DNA from: Physcomitrium patens
Taxonomy: Eukaryota; Streptophyta; Bryopsida; Funariales; Funariaceae
DNA length: 64,000 nt
Reading direction: 5' to 3'
NCBI RefSeq assembly: GCF_000002425.4
Contig: NC_037271.1
Location: 15,330,283-15,394,282, forward strand
Made by a program: the position numbers and the translations under genes
The notes under the pieces: generated by a model
The model's database searches: none
The model's input: the letters and a program-made list of their open reading frames with translations, nothing else
What the model was told of the DNA's origin: nothing
In this document: positions 1 to 11,099 of the stretch, piece after piece
Numbering within the stretch: position 1 is the first letter of the stretch
Layout: every line of letters starts with the position of its first letter

Positions 1-435
1 CTTTTAACAAACATACTGAAGAAACCTCCGTCACATGGGACTAGTTCCATCTAGACAATGGAGTCTACCATGGCCTTTGAAGTGTTGAAGTCAAAATTGG
101 TCTCTGCACCAATATTGATAGTCTCTCGTTGTTCAAAGTCCTTTCATGCATACATTGCATTGATACATCCAATGTGGCTATTAGATCAGTGCTAATTCAC
201 AAGGATGACAAGGGTTTGGATCATCCTATCTATTATGTCAGTTAGTAATTGGTGGCTATCAAATATAATTACACTACTATTGAACAAGAAGCGTTGGATA
301 TGATGTACTCAGTCAAAAATTTTGGTACTATTTGCATGGATATCCGTTTATATTTTATGTAGATGATGATGCCCTCAAATACATGATTAATAAGCCTCAA
401 TTGAATGGGTGCATTCTCCGATGGGTCTTACTCCT
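1..435 (+). pseudogene. Element A, RT thumb/RNase H region
   Basis: Translated pieces read SAPILIVS, then HGYPFIFYVDDDALKYMINK and ILRWVLLL. These match the stretch of Ty3 pol where reverse transcriptase passes into RNase H and the chain ends at the LxGRIxRWxLLL motif. The block stops where element B begins, directly after the ctcct target site (431-435). It is a fossil in poor condition and no product is expected. Confidence 0.75.
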
Positions 436-1032
436 TGTTATTCTTGTTGTGTTCAAGCTTCAGTATACCAAAGCAATTGAACTAATAGAAGTGGGTTCAA
501 ACACGGAAAAAGACTAGTTATATGAATTAGGATTTGTTAGTGTCACAATTGACTGTACTCGAGCTATCTGAAATCATTTATCAAACTACAAAACATCAAG
601 GCTTACTACTTCCATCTTAATTCAATACATAATCCATTCTACGACTATCGATTCAACAATACTTCTATCAATCACAATTCTTCATAAGAAAAACAAAAAG
701 ATGTAGCACCAAGCTTACCCCAGCTTATGACTCTCAGTCTTGCTCTTGGCTTACAACTCTCAGTCTGACTCTTGACTTACGACTTTCAATCTGGCTCTCA
801 GATTACCATTCTCAGTCTGGCTCTGATCTCCCACTTTTCAACCTCTTTATCCGACCGAAAAGATGATCCGTCGGCCAGCAGATTCCAAAGATTATGATCC
901 TTTGAGTTTTTAACCATTTGTTCCACTAACATCCTACTATTATCAACTAAATTGCCATACCATCAATCTAATTTTTAAGGTTGTCAATAACCAACCAGTA
1001 ACTTACTTCAAAATTTATTTACCTATTCTACA
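436..1032 (-). repeat. Element B 3' LTR (597 bp)
   Basis: It aligns along its whole length with 31,960-32,553. On the minus strand it starts TGTAGAATAGG and ends ATAACA. It holds a 26-bp tandem array near its middle. Directly upstream on the minus strand is the purine run aggagtggggcta. Confidence 0.9.
722..825. repeat. 26-bp tandem array in B 3' LTR (about 4 units)
   Basis: Units resemble ggcttacgactctcagtctg and repeat at 26 bp, ending at ggctctgatctccc. The same array is present in the other LTR at 32,243-32,346, so it predates the insertion of B. Confidence 0.75.
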
Positions 1033-1045
1033 TAGCCCCACTCCT
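1033..1045 (-). other. Element B polypurine tract
   Basis: On the minus strand the sequence reads aggagtggggcta immediately before the 3' LTR. A purine run at this place primes plus-strand DNA synthesis in LTR retroelements. Position and composition fit. Confidence 0.75.
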
Positions 1046-1560
1046 AATTGTGCAATGTCCTCGCAAATATTATTTAGCCTTAACGTAGTCGCATTGGCTT
1101 CTTCAGTCAATGGCATTGGCTTACCACCCTTTGAATTAGTGATCTTCTCCTCTACTACATTTTTGTCAACTGCCTCGGTGTTTGATGGTTCTCCATCCAA
1201 ACGTGCCATTAGATCTTCATTCATCAAACCTAATTTCCGTACCTGAGACTCAAGATAGCAATTTGATTGTCGCGCTCCTCCAACATCTTCTGCCATTCTT
1301 CTATTAATTTCAAAGGTATCTTTGAAGGTGTTGTCGCTAAAACTGGTGTATTGGTCTGCACTCAATTATTGGCCTCTTTCTCTAATGCGACTAGTTTAGT
1401 TTGTAACATCGCAACCTCTACCAATAGCTGATCTTACCGTTCCTTCCAATCAATCTCCATTCTTGCTTTCTTACATAACATATTCGCCATCTTTTTCTTA
1501 GCCACAAAAGAAAATACGATGCTTGTCAAGAGCCTCCCTACTACTTCTAACTATGGTCCA
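1033..1560 (-). pseudogene. Element B post-integrase region, coiled-coil-like ORF of unknown function
   Basis: Between the integrase C-terminus and the 3' LTR lies a charged, helix-favouring reading frame of about 116 codons (longest open stretch 1,015-1,365) that runs a few codons into the LTR. It has heptad-like spacing, for example SQVRKLGLMNEDLMARLDG and LRLNNICEDIAQLG. Extra frames rich in coiled coil after pol are known in some plant Ty3 elements. I cannot assign a function. The upstream part also reads as helical, charged sequence in another frame. Confidence 0.45.
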
Positions 1561-1639
1561 ATCAATTGGGTCAACTCCCCCTTTTGTAACAGAAAACTCG
1601 TCCCAGATTTATGTATAGTATAGTTTAAGCCGATTGCCA

Positions 1640-2760
1640 TTGATCCGTGTCATAAATTTAGTATGTATAAAATCTTCCAATTGTATTGAACTATTTGGAA
1701 ATCCGTCAATAACTCTATATGGTCCATGCCATCGAACTTAAAATTTTCCTGGAAATTTTTAAATCGACTATCATAAAGAAGTACCAAATCATTTGGCATA
1801 AAAGCCTTTGATCTAAGCTTACTATCATAGTAAGTCTTCCTTCGTTTTTGTGTAGTTTCCATTATCATTAATGCATTGGCTCTAGTTTCATCCAATTTTT
1901 TTAATTCTTTTAAATGGTGTCGTAAGGAATCTTGATCTCCCAATCTATTATCCATAGTAATTCGTAAATTTTGGACTTCCAATTCAATGGGTAATATTGC
2001 TTCTTGGCTATAAACCAATTGAAAAGGAATAGCATTGGTAGTAATTTTATACGCAGTATGGTATGCCCATAAAGCTGCGAACAACTTAGTGTTCCAATCT
2101 GTTCTTGCTCTTGAAACTGTTTTTGTTAAGATTTTACGTAAAATTCTATTATTCTTTTCGATTTTTCCATTCGCTATAAGGTGATACAGTGTAGTCTTTT
2201 GATATATTATCTCATATTTAGCCGTAAGTGCTTCGATTGTACTATTTATAAAATGAGTTCCTCGATCACTAACTAATTCTCATGGACAACCAAACCTTGT
2301 AATAATATTTTCATACAAAGAGGTTGCTATTGTACTTGCACTATCAATTTTCATAGCTATTGCTTTAGTCCATTTTGTTACGTAATCTGTTGCTACCAGT
2401 GTATATCGTTTTTGTCCGTTTCTTGAGGTGGATGCAATTAGGCCCACAGAATCAATTCTCCATTTTTCAAAAGGTGCTTGAGCCAAAATTGGTACCAATG
2501 GCATTGCTGAAGTTCCAATAGATCGACCTGTTCTCTGACATGGGTCACAATGATGGACGAATTGGTAGGCATCTGCAAACATTATTGGCCACCAATAATC
2601 AACTTGTAAAGCTTTACGAGTTGTACTGTTCCCTGCAAAATGTCCACCATAACTATCCAAGTGGCAACCTTCCAATATATTATTCACTTCAGGCTGATAA
2701 ATACAACGTCGCAAAAATCCATCCTTGCCTTGTTTATATAAAGCTTCACCAATCATTGTA
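1640..2760 (-). pseudogene. Element B integrase region
   Basis: From high to low coordinates the minus strand shows a zinc-finger region (LEGCHLDSYGGHFAG and HHCDPCQRTGR, an H-H-C-C arrangement), the core start (KRYTLVATDYVTKWTKAIA), and later ALWAYHTAYKITTNAIPFQL. The C-terminal part runs on with RRKTYYDSKLRSKAFMPNDL, like the GPF/Y-side region of integrases that lack a chromodomain. No chromodomain follows. The region is broken in several places. Confidence 0.85.
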
Positions 2761-2786
2761 TAAGGTGTACATTTTAATATTAAGCG

Positions 2787-4671
2787 TCATTTAAGCTTCT
2801 CATTGAAATTGGATGAGAAGGTTTGAAATTTTAAGTATTGAATTATTTCACTATACTCCAAAGTGATTACATCTATCACAAACAATTCTACATCGGGTAG
2901 CGCATCGTTAATGGATTCATTATCCAATATATTGGATAACTGAGATAAATGGTCCGCATTGGAATGTGATTTTTGTAGTCTTACTTGAATAGTAAAGTCA
3001 AATTCTTGTAAGAGTAAAATCCATCGTACAATATGACTACTCAATTAAGGCTTATTAATCATATATTTTAAAGCATTAAAGTCAACATGGAAAAAAAATT
3101 TATAACCAAGAAGATAATATTGAAACTTTTGTATGGAATAAATCATCACCAATGCTTCTCTTTCGGTTGTTGTATAATAACTTTCAACTGCTACCAATTG
3201 ATGACATGCATAATAAATAGGGTGATCAAAACCCCAGTCATCTTTCTAGCTTAGCACAGAACCAATTACAATATTAGATGCATCGACATAAACTTGGAAT
3301 GATTTTGTCCAACAAGGTGCGACCAATATTAGTGCTGAAATCAATTTTTGTTTCAATGTTTTGAATGCAATTATATATTCTTTTGTCCAAAATGGACTGA
3401 TCCTATCAGTTGGTGGTTTCTTCAAGAGATTTGTTAAGGATAGGCATATAACCGCGAATAGATAGATAAATTACTGATAATAACTGACATGGCCGACAAA
3501 TACTCGAACATCCATAACAGTGTGTGGTTGCTTTAATTTTACTATAAAATTTATTTAATCCGGATTTATAGCAATGCTTGCTATTGAAACTATATGACCC
3601 AATAATTTATCAGAAGATACACAAAATTGACACTTTTTTGAATTTAAAGAAATTCCATATTTAGTACATTGATTCAAACATTGACCTAGACATTCTAAAT
3701 ACTTGGCTCTTATACTAAATGTACAAAAATCATCTAAAAATATTTCCATTGAAATTCGTAGATAATCTGGGAATGCTTGCATCATTATCCTTTTAAATAT
3801 AACTGGTGCATAATAAAGTCCAAACGGCATAACCTTATAGGCAAAGGTTCTCCAATCCGTAGTAAAAGTAGTTTTTAATTGATCTTCTTTTATATTCCTT
3901 TGTCCAATTTTAACTTGATTATAACCGAAGAATCTATCAAGAAATGAATAATATTCATGTCCAGCGACAGCATCCAATATACTATCTATGAATGGTAAAC
4001 AAAAATAATCTTTCTTGGTAGCCACATTTAATTTGCAAAAATCTTGACAGATGCAAACTTTTCCATTCTTTTTCAGTACCATAATAATTGGTGAAACCTA
4101 TTCACTGAAAGGAATTGGATAGATAAATCCAACCTCCAAGAGTTTATCCGGTTCTTCTTTTATCATAAGTGAGTATTTTAGATTAAGTTGATGTTATCTT
4201 TGCCACACCAGTGTAGCATTCTCCTCCAATATAATTTGATACTCACAAACTTCAAGTGGAATTTCTTTCAAATTTACATACGACCATGCCAAAACAATTT
4301 TATGCATTAAAAAGTAATCTATCCAAATTTCTTTCTCCTTGCCTTTTATACCGTCATAAATCTAAATGATTTGGAAAGCCTCCCCTGTAACTAAATTAAT
4401 TGGTTGACATTGTGGAATTTCAGGAGTCTCTGGAATAATGTTATGCTTAAGTCCAGAATCTTTCATAAAATCTGATTAATTAGAACTTTTCAACTCCAGT
4501 TCTATAGCATTAATGTGATTAACATCCTGTCTATTCATCCAATATGCAACTATATGATCAAAATCGTCAATAACATCTAGACATACTAAGTACTCTTCCG
4601 GTGCCTTGCATTGGTATTTCATTCTAGTGTTCTTAACAACTTGTCTTGTATTAGCATAAATTGGGTTAGGT
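2787..4671 (-). pseudogene. Element B reverse transcriptase and RNase H region
   Basis: RT motifs visible on the minus strand include VLKKNGKVCICQDFCKLN, KKDYFCLPFIDSILDAVAGH, KVMPFGLYYAPVIFKRIM and the active-site-like IFLDDF. RNase H continues to HIVRWILLLQEFDFTIQV and HSNADHLSQLSN. The block ends at 4,671, the edge of element C. Sequence style (ATKKD, DAVAGHE) is that of non-chromodomain plant Ty3 pol and matches element A. Confidence 0.85.
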
Positions 4672-5014
4672 TGTCACGGACATACTCATGTAAGCCAGTA
4701 ATTACATATATAATTAGATAGAAGTAAATAATAGTAGATAAAAGTAAGTTAATTCTACAGTATTTAAGATAGAAGCTTCGTAGAAGCTTTATAGATGCTA
4801 CTTTGACTATATAGGTGTCTTTAATTGACTTTTTGGATTAGAAACATGGTCAACAAGTTGGCCATGTGCCACACATGTTGTTAGCTTCAAGACCAAGCTA
4901 ACTATGTAGCCCACATGTTGAAAAACTTGCCTTAAAAGTCAAGGCATGTGTCCTACAAAGTCAATACTTATTGGAGGTCCTATAGAACGTCGCCACATAG
5001 CCCCTAGTTAGATA

Positions 5015-5024
5015 GTATATATAG
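5015..5024 (+). promoter_or_regulatory. TATA box of element C 5' LTR
   Basis: The sequence gtatatatag is kept in the other C LTR (about 19,948-19,955) and in C-type LTRs at about 45,160 and 51,776. It lies about 345 bp into the LTR. A transcript start some 25-30 bp downstream would fall inside or next to the hairpin at 5,026-5,055. That start is inferred. Confidence 0.6.
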
Positions 5025-5025
5025 A

Positions 5026-5055
5026 GACAAGAGTGAAGTCTTCTTCACTCTTATC
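5026..5055 (+). other. LTR hairpin downstream of TATA, element C 5' copy
   Basis: gacaagagtgaag, loop tctt, then cttcactcttatc: a 13-bp stem with one wobble or mismatch position. Copies at 19,957-19,986 and 45,170-45,199 keep the stem, while loop bases change from tctt to cctt. Confidence 0.65.
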
Positions 5056-5232
5056 AATTCCTTTCTTGCTTCGAGTCTAATTTCAAAGGTCTCTAAATTT
5101 CTTGTCTTTTGGCAATAGCCATTCTAGTTTTTCTTTCAATATACATACTTGTTTATTTATATTTTGTTACCTTTATTTGAGTGAAGGCTCACTTGTCTGA
5201 ATTGCTTTCTCATCAAGTTCTTATCCTTGGCA

Positions 5233-5444
5233 GATTAACAAGAGTACACCTACAATATCATAGCTTTGTCTAATCTTGATTAAGAGTAGATTACCTCTTT
5301 TTCTTGATAAGATATAAGCATATTAGAAGTTGTGGATTACCCTCTTCTAAACTGATATTTTCGTTAGTATTTTCTTTGTTCTCAAGTCCTATCTTCAATT
5401 TTTCTTGAGTGATATTAGATATCTTCTCTTTTCTAAGTGTTATC
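5233..5444 (+). other. Element C leader with hairpin motifs
   Basis: This is untranslated leader between the LTR and the likely gag start at 5,445 (MAELVEIKNAM). No standard initiator-tRNA primer site is seen right after the LTR. Two motif copies built around gattacc are flanked by inverted arms: 5,282-5,299 (aagag/ctctt) and 5,323-5,350 (ttagaag/cttctaa). Related motifs occur in the leader of element J. Confidence 0.55.
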
Positions 5445-6462
5445 ATGGCAGAACTTGTTGAAATAAAGAATGCAATGGCACAAATGCAAGAACAATTGAG
5501 GGAGTTAATGCTTGTGATGCATCAACTCAATTTACCACCACAAGGAGCAACAAGATTGGCAGGAAGTGAAGATATAGAAATAGTTGGAGCAGCTTCAATA
5601 TCTGTACCAAATCATGTTCTTTCTCCTATAGTGGAACACCCTTCTATTATTAGAGAACCAAGAATTATCCTATCCGAGAAGTTTGATGGCACCAGATCCA
5701 GGTTTTGAAGATTTATCAATCAAGTACAACTTGTGATTGAACTTCAATTCCAAAGCTATCCAACTCCAAATCTCAAGTTAGATTCATTAGTACGCTTCTT
5801 TTAGATTCAGCACTATCATGGTTTTCATCTTTTTTTGAACGATGAGATCCAATATTGGATAATCTAGAGGCTTTTCTGGTGGAGTTTCGATCCATGTATG
5901 AAGAACATGATGCAATTCGTGTTGCAACCAATTAGATCCATATTTTACAACAAAGCAATCGATCAGTAACGTTGTATGCTTCACAATTTTGACAACTTAC
6001 AACTGATATGAATTGGGATGATACTGCACTTATTAGCCAATTTTTTTATGGATTATAATATGAGGTAAAAAAATTAATGCTCAACTTACCTGATCCTCAA
6101 ACATTGAGTCAAGCAATTGACTTTGCTATGAAGTTTGACAATCGTCTTTTTGAATTTCAATTTGAGAACCGTACAAGTGGATCTCAACATTACTATAAGT
6201 CAATGGCAACACCAACACCTCTTCAATACATACATTCGAAAGAAGAAGATATGTAAATTAATGCAGTACGTTTCAAACCTCTTACAGAGCAAGAAAAGAC
6301 TTATCTTTGTCAAGAAGGATTATGTTTATATTGTGGAGAACCAAAACACACTTTTTAATATTGTCCAAAGAAATGACGCAACCACAAAATGAGTAGTATG
6401 GTTGCCAAAGAAGACAATATGTCAAAAAACGAGTTTGTCCAGCTACAATAGGGACCATGCAG
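5445..6462 (+). pseudogene. Element C gag region
   Basis: It starts MAELVEIKNAMAQMQEQL, a short coiled-coil-like N-terminus, and passes through EKFDGTRSRF, typical of chromovirus gag before the capsid core. Near 6,305-6,370 a CCHC knuckle region with CLYCGEPKH is visible. The region ends at element D. It would encode the particle protein. Broken. Confidence 0.7.
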
Positions 6463-8004
6463 TATCATGTTGTAATACGACTATATGATGAAAATATAAA
6501 TGAAAAAGATTTTATTAATATTTAGTCATCTTGGGTATTAGAAACAATGGCCAATTCTAGTGCCAATATTCAGGGTCCAGTAAATGTCACCACATTGTAA
6601 GAAATCAGAGCATACCTATCGATAATGTAATGCTCCATTCAATTTCAATAATTGGGATTAGCAGATCCAAAGCCAAAGAAAATTGAAGACATAAATTGAG
6701 ATCCTCAAGATTCTCTGGAAATCGGAAGGAATGTATCTAAGTTGTTCTTACTAGGAGTCAGCAAAAGGGGAAAGGACCAATTCTACATTTCGATGAGCCT
6801 CATGGGAAGGGCCAATTTTACCCAATTACAGAGAACATCCAATCCAGGTCCTATTACGGGCCTCTTACCCAGTATGAGACCTGACTCGGCTGGACAATCC
6901 AATGAGGTCCCGATTATGGGGCTTCGGTTCCATTTTTAGGTAGTTTTGTTCTCTATGCCATTGCAGAGAGACATCTTTTCCTTTAAAAAGATCTTCTTAA
7001 AGGTGGAAATTCCATAGAAGCGCGGTCTGCTATTCCAATTTGAGGAGTCCAAGGTGGAAGAATAGGGGCTTCATAGAGTAAAAAGAAATGATAGGATAAG
7101 GAAGGAGGCATTCAAAGATCAGAATTTTGGGGGGTCGGAGAGCTAGCTTTAGGCCTTTGAAAGGTGTAGAATTGGGTTTTTTTTTAGGTTTGGAAAGACT
7201 AGGCAATTGTTGCTGAAAGTCAGTGTTTGTATTGGTGAACTAGGAGTTTTGCAATAAAAGAAAGGTTCGTACTCTTGACTATTTGATGAAATTGGAGATA
7301 CTTCTACAATTGAAATTTCAGAGGTGTCTAGAGGGTTGAGTATGTTGAGTGCATGCGAAGTTGTGTTAATCCGATGATACGGATAGAAGATATTTGATTA
7401 TTAATATAAAGAAGTATTGGAAGTTAGCAGATTGGGGTTGTTTAGGATTTTGGTAATATTTGAAGATCTATAGGATGGAATAAGGTGACTTTTGGCATGG
7501 TCAGTTGAGAGCTTCTAGGCGGCAATCAAGAAACATCAATGCAGTTTTACGGCATTTTCTTGCAATCTATAAGTTAGATTGGATTGAAACTTCTTGAGCA
7601 TTTAGAATACTTGTGAAGACACTAGTGGTAGAAGTTTACAACAATCAGATGGTGAGATTGAGAATTACAGCTTGCCAAGCTTGTTGTCTAGGATTAAGGT
7701 TTAAAATAAGATAAAATAAACGAAAATAAAATAAAATAAGATAAAATAAAAATAAAAATAAATAAAATAAATAAATAAATAAATAAATAACATCAGACTT
7801 ATATTTATTAGATCTGGAGGTTATTAAAAATAGTGATTCTAAGTAGTTTATATTAGGGTTAAGCTTTTACATACAAAATCCGAATTAGTTGTATTTAGAT
7901 GGTTGAAAATTACTAGACTACTGGGAATACTTGCATGACATTGTTTTATCTTTCACAATCAGACTTGCAGTGCATTCTCAAGTAAGAAAGCACGTAATAC
8001 GACA
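6463..8004 (+). repeat. Element D 5' LTR (1,542 bp)
   Basis: It aligns with 14,023-15,559. It contains the segment related to element B gag (about 6,604-7,000) and an A-rich taaaa/taaat microsatellite at 7,703-7,789. It ends at 8,004, just before the primer site. Confidence 0.88.
7703..7789. repeat. (TAAAA/TAAA)n microsatellite in D 5' LTR
   Basis: Runs of aaaat and aaat units. The partner array in the 3' LTR is at about 15,267-15,342. E's LTRs have no array here. Confidence 0.8.
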
Positions 8005-8008
8005 TTAG

Positions 8009-8030
8009 TGGTAAACCCGACGTGAAAGCT
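8009..8030 (+). other. Element D primer-binding site
   Basis: tggtaaacccgacgtgaaag begins four bases after the LTR. E has the near-identical tggtgaacccgacgtgaaag. The matching tRNA is not certain to me. It is not initiator Met. Confidence 0.6.
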
Positions 8031-8076
8031 TGAGTTGGAAGGTATTGGATTTTGTTTAATTTTATTTTTATTTTAT

Positions 8077-9110
8077 GAAGAACGAGAATAAAAATTTTGA
8101 AGGATCTTTGGGAAGAGCTTTAAGTGGAGAGTCTGGTGGAGTTTCTTCTAAAAGACAAGGTATGCACATGGATCTATCCATTGCTAGTATGTTTCAAGCT
8201 TTCTCATTATCTATGTAGCAACAACAAAGCAATGATCACAAAGAAGCTTTAGCAACCAAAGTATTGCAAGCTGTGGTCAATAAAATTGTTCAATTTGATG
8301 GAAGGGATATTTCAAAGTATTTAAGATGTTATATTTGGAAAATGGAATTAAATCAAGTTTCTGAGAAGAAGATGGTTGAATTATTTAGACTTGCCACGAT
8401 ACCGGAAATAAAAGAGCATATTATATTAATTATGGAGCATTATGGAAATTCATGAGAGATTTTTTCACATACATTGAAAGACGAATATTTCTTAGAGGAC
8501 ACTGATCGTGTTACTAAGAAACTATTTTTAGAATGGATTGAGCGGCCTAACAAGAATTTACAAGCAACAAAGCTATTAAAGAAATTTGAGAGGCAGTATT
8601 CTCAATTATCAAAAGTAGAAAAATTGACATTAGAGGCAAACAAGGTGGAATTATTTCTTCAAGCTGTCGATAGAGAATTATAAGGAAAATTGGAGTTGCT
8701 TCTTGAAGACAAAGAAGAAGATGAAGGATTGACAACAAAATAGAAAAATGTTGAAAATGCGGTGGATTTGCTTGCAAAAATAGAAAGAAAGAAGGATAGG
8801 AATAATATTCCAAAAGCAGTACAAGCACCTAAAATTCCAATACATACAATATGTCCAACAATGCCTACTGTTCAACCTTCAACATCTTTGTCGAAGAAAG
8901 GAGATATGACGATTGAAGAAATTATACATGGAATGCAAGATCTTCAAATCAAATTGGCAAGACTTGAAGAAAATACTTCTACAAATAAATTGAAGAATGT
9001 TTCAAAACAAGAGTATATACAAAAATATTTTTGGTGTGATGACGCTTCACATACTAGGAAGGATTGTAATGAATTTACTAATATAATATAGCAAAGAGTT
9101 ATTTACTGAA
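8077..9110 (+). pseudogene. Element D gag region
   Basis: It opens MKNENKNFEGSLGRALSGES. The main domain reads DGRDISKYLRCYIWKMELNQ and later AKIERKKDRNNIPKAVQAPK. A CCHC-type knuckle region (WCDDASHTRKDC) follows near 9,035-9,075. It matches E's gag almost position for position. I do not know a named family for this gag. Confidence 0.75.
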
Positions 9111-9599
9111 AAGATAGAAAAATTACATTAAAGAATACAAAGGATCTCTTTCAAACCAATTTTGGTAAAGGAGGTATGAGGGCACTGATTCAAGATTATT
9201 TAATAGAACATCGAATAGCAATACGAGAGAGTATAAGTTATGGTGTTAGAATAGATAATGACTTTAGTGGAAGTATAGAAACTAGTGAATTCTGGGCTTT
9301 TGCCAGTTTTACAATGTAAAAAAGAAAAATACCTCGGGAAGCATTATTGAAGACTGTAGCTACAATATGAGGTACAACAGGTTGGAAAGATTCCATTGAA
9401 TCTCTTTCAGTTCATGCATATATTGCTAAGAGCCAACAAGAAGCTTTGATGGAAGAAAAGAGACAAGGAAATTTTGATGATACAAGAGAAGGAAATTCTT
9501 CTAAGAGGCAAACTCGAGGAGACAAGGCTCGTGAGGTGGATTCACAAGAATTATCCATAAAGGATACTTCAGCATCATTGGAAGAAAAAACAAAGTAGA

Positions 9600-10380
9600 C
9601 AAAAGATAAAGGTATATCAATTGCTTATAAGCTACTTTCTGATATTGAAGCAGCAACAAATTTGAAAGGGGTGTTGGAAGAACGTATATTAAATGCTAAG
9701 GTGGAATTCACATTGAAAGAAATTTTGGAAATTGTAAAGAAGGAGTTTCATGATGTTATCATTGACAGCATTAACCGAAAGAGGCAATTAATGGAAAAAA
9801 TTGAAATGAATCATGCTATTGATGCAAGATTATATAAAGATGAAGAAGAGGTTGATAATGGTTACAAGCAATCAACAAATGAAAAGAATGGGTATAATCA
9901 ACGAGTACATTTCGAAGATTATAGTAATAAGAAAATGGAAGCTTCGAGCCATTATACTCGAAAGCATTGGGCAAGGACAACTACTGAAGTATTGGTGAAA
10001 GTAGGAGATATAGAAGAACCAATAGTTGCTTTAGTTGACTATGGTTGTAAAATAAATCTTATGTCTAAGAATTTTTATAAGAAATAGAAATGGCCAATTG
10101 ATATAGAATATGGATAGGCAATACGAGCAGCTAATAACACACGAGGCAAATTATATGGAGCTTATCTAGATGTCAAAATTTGAATTAGAGATGTTGCAAT
10201 AGAACAACATTTCTTTGTTCAAGATACATCTTATCCATTGATTTTAGGACAACCTTATATTACAGCAACATGGATGGAAACAAAAGTACTTGACGATGGT
10301 TTTGCTTATGCAAGGGTATGTAGTGAAGATGGAAAAAAAACTGTATAATTTCTGACAGTACCTCCTAACCATGAATGGAA
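9600..10380 (+). pseudogene. Element D protease region
   Basis: The sequence passes through RKHWARTTTEVLVKVGDIEE, PIVALVDYG and YPLILGQ-like sequence, corresponding to E's protease. The upstream part (about 9,660-9,900) is a lysine/glutamate-rich linker also present in E. Confidence 0.7.
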
Positions 10381-11099
10381 TCAAGATAGGTTGAGGGAGA
10401 AACCATCGCCAAGGATTGTTGAAGGATTTAAGGATTTTGGGGAAGTACCACTATAAAGCGAGATTATGGAGGTACAAAAAGGAAGTACTCTCGTGAGATG
10501 AAGGTGTCTTTGATATAAGTTTTATTGATATTTTGGAGAATGGAAATATTATGTATAAGAAATTTGATGATTTTAAAAGAAAAGAATGAAAAAGATTATA
10601 TAATATTGAAAGGGAATTACGCAAGTTAGAGACATCAGAAGATGATGAGAGGATTTTAGGTATTTATGAAGAAAATGGATTGGAGGATTCTTTGAAATTA
10701 ATTACATCTATTGGATTAGGAGATAATGATAAGATTCTTGAAATTCATTTGAGAGAGGTTTATACTATACTTGAATCTTTTCAAGTACTAGAAGTTATTG
10801 TAGAGAAAAAATATAAAACAATAGATGAAAAAGTAAAACTTGTTGCCAGACCTTTATTAGAAGATTCTAAAGAACAAATGAAAGAAGCATTGAAAGAAGA
10901 GAGCTTAAGAGATCCAAAAAAGATTAGACACTAGTTTATAAAGAAAATTTTTAAAGAATTAAAGATTGGATGTGATGGTTCTTTATTTCCAACAGAAATT
11001 GAATGTTTTAAAAAAATGCTTGCAAAATGAGGTAGATCCTTTGCCTTTGGATCTCGTGAGATAGGATGTATAGATCCCAATGTTGTTGCTCCTATAGTT

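Larger units (their letters stand above)
4672..5232 (+). repeat. Element C 5' LTR (561 bp)
   Basis: It aligns with 19,603-20,163 at the same length. It contains a TATA box at 5,015-5,024 and a long hairpin just downstream. It ends CTTGGCA. Confidence 0.9.
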
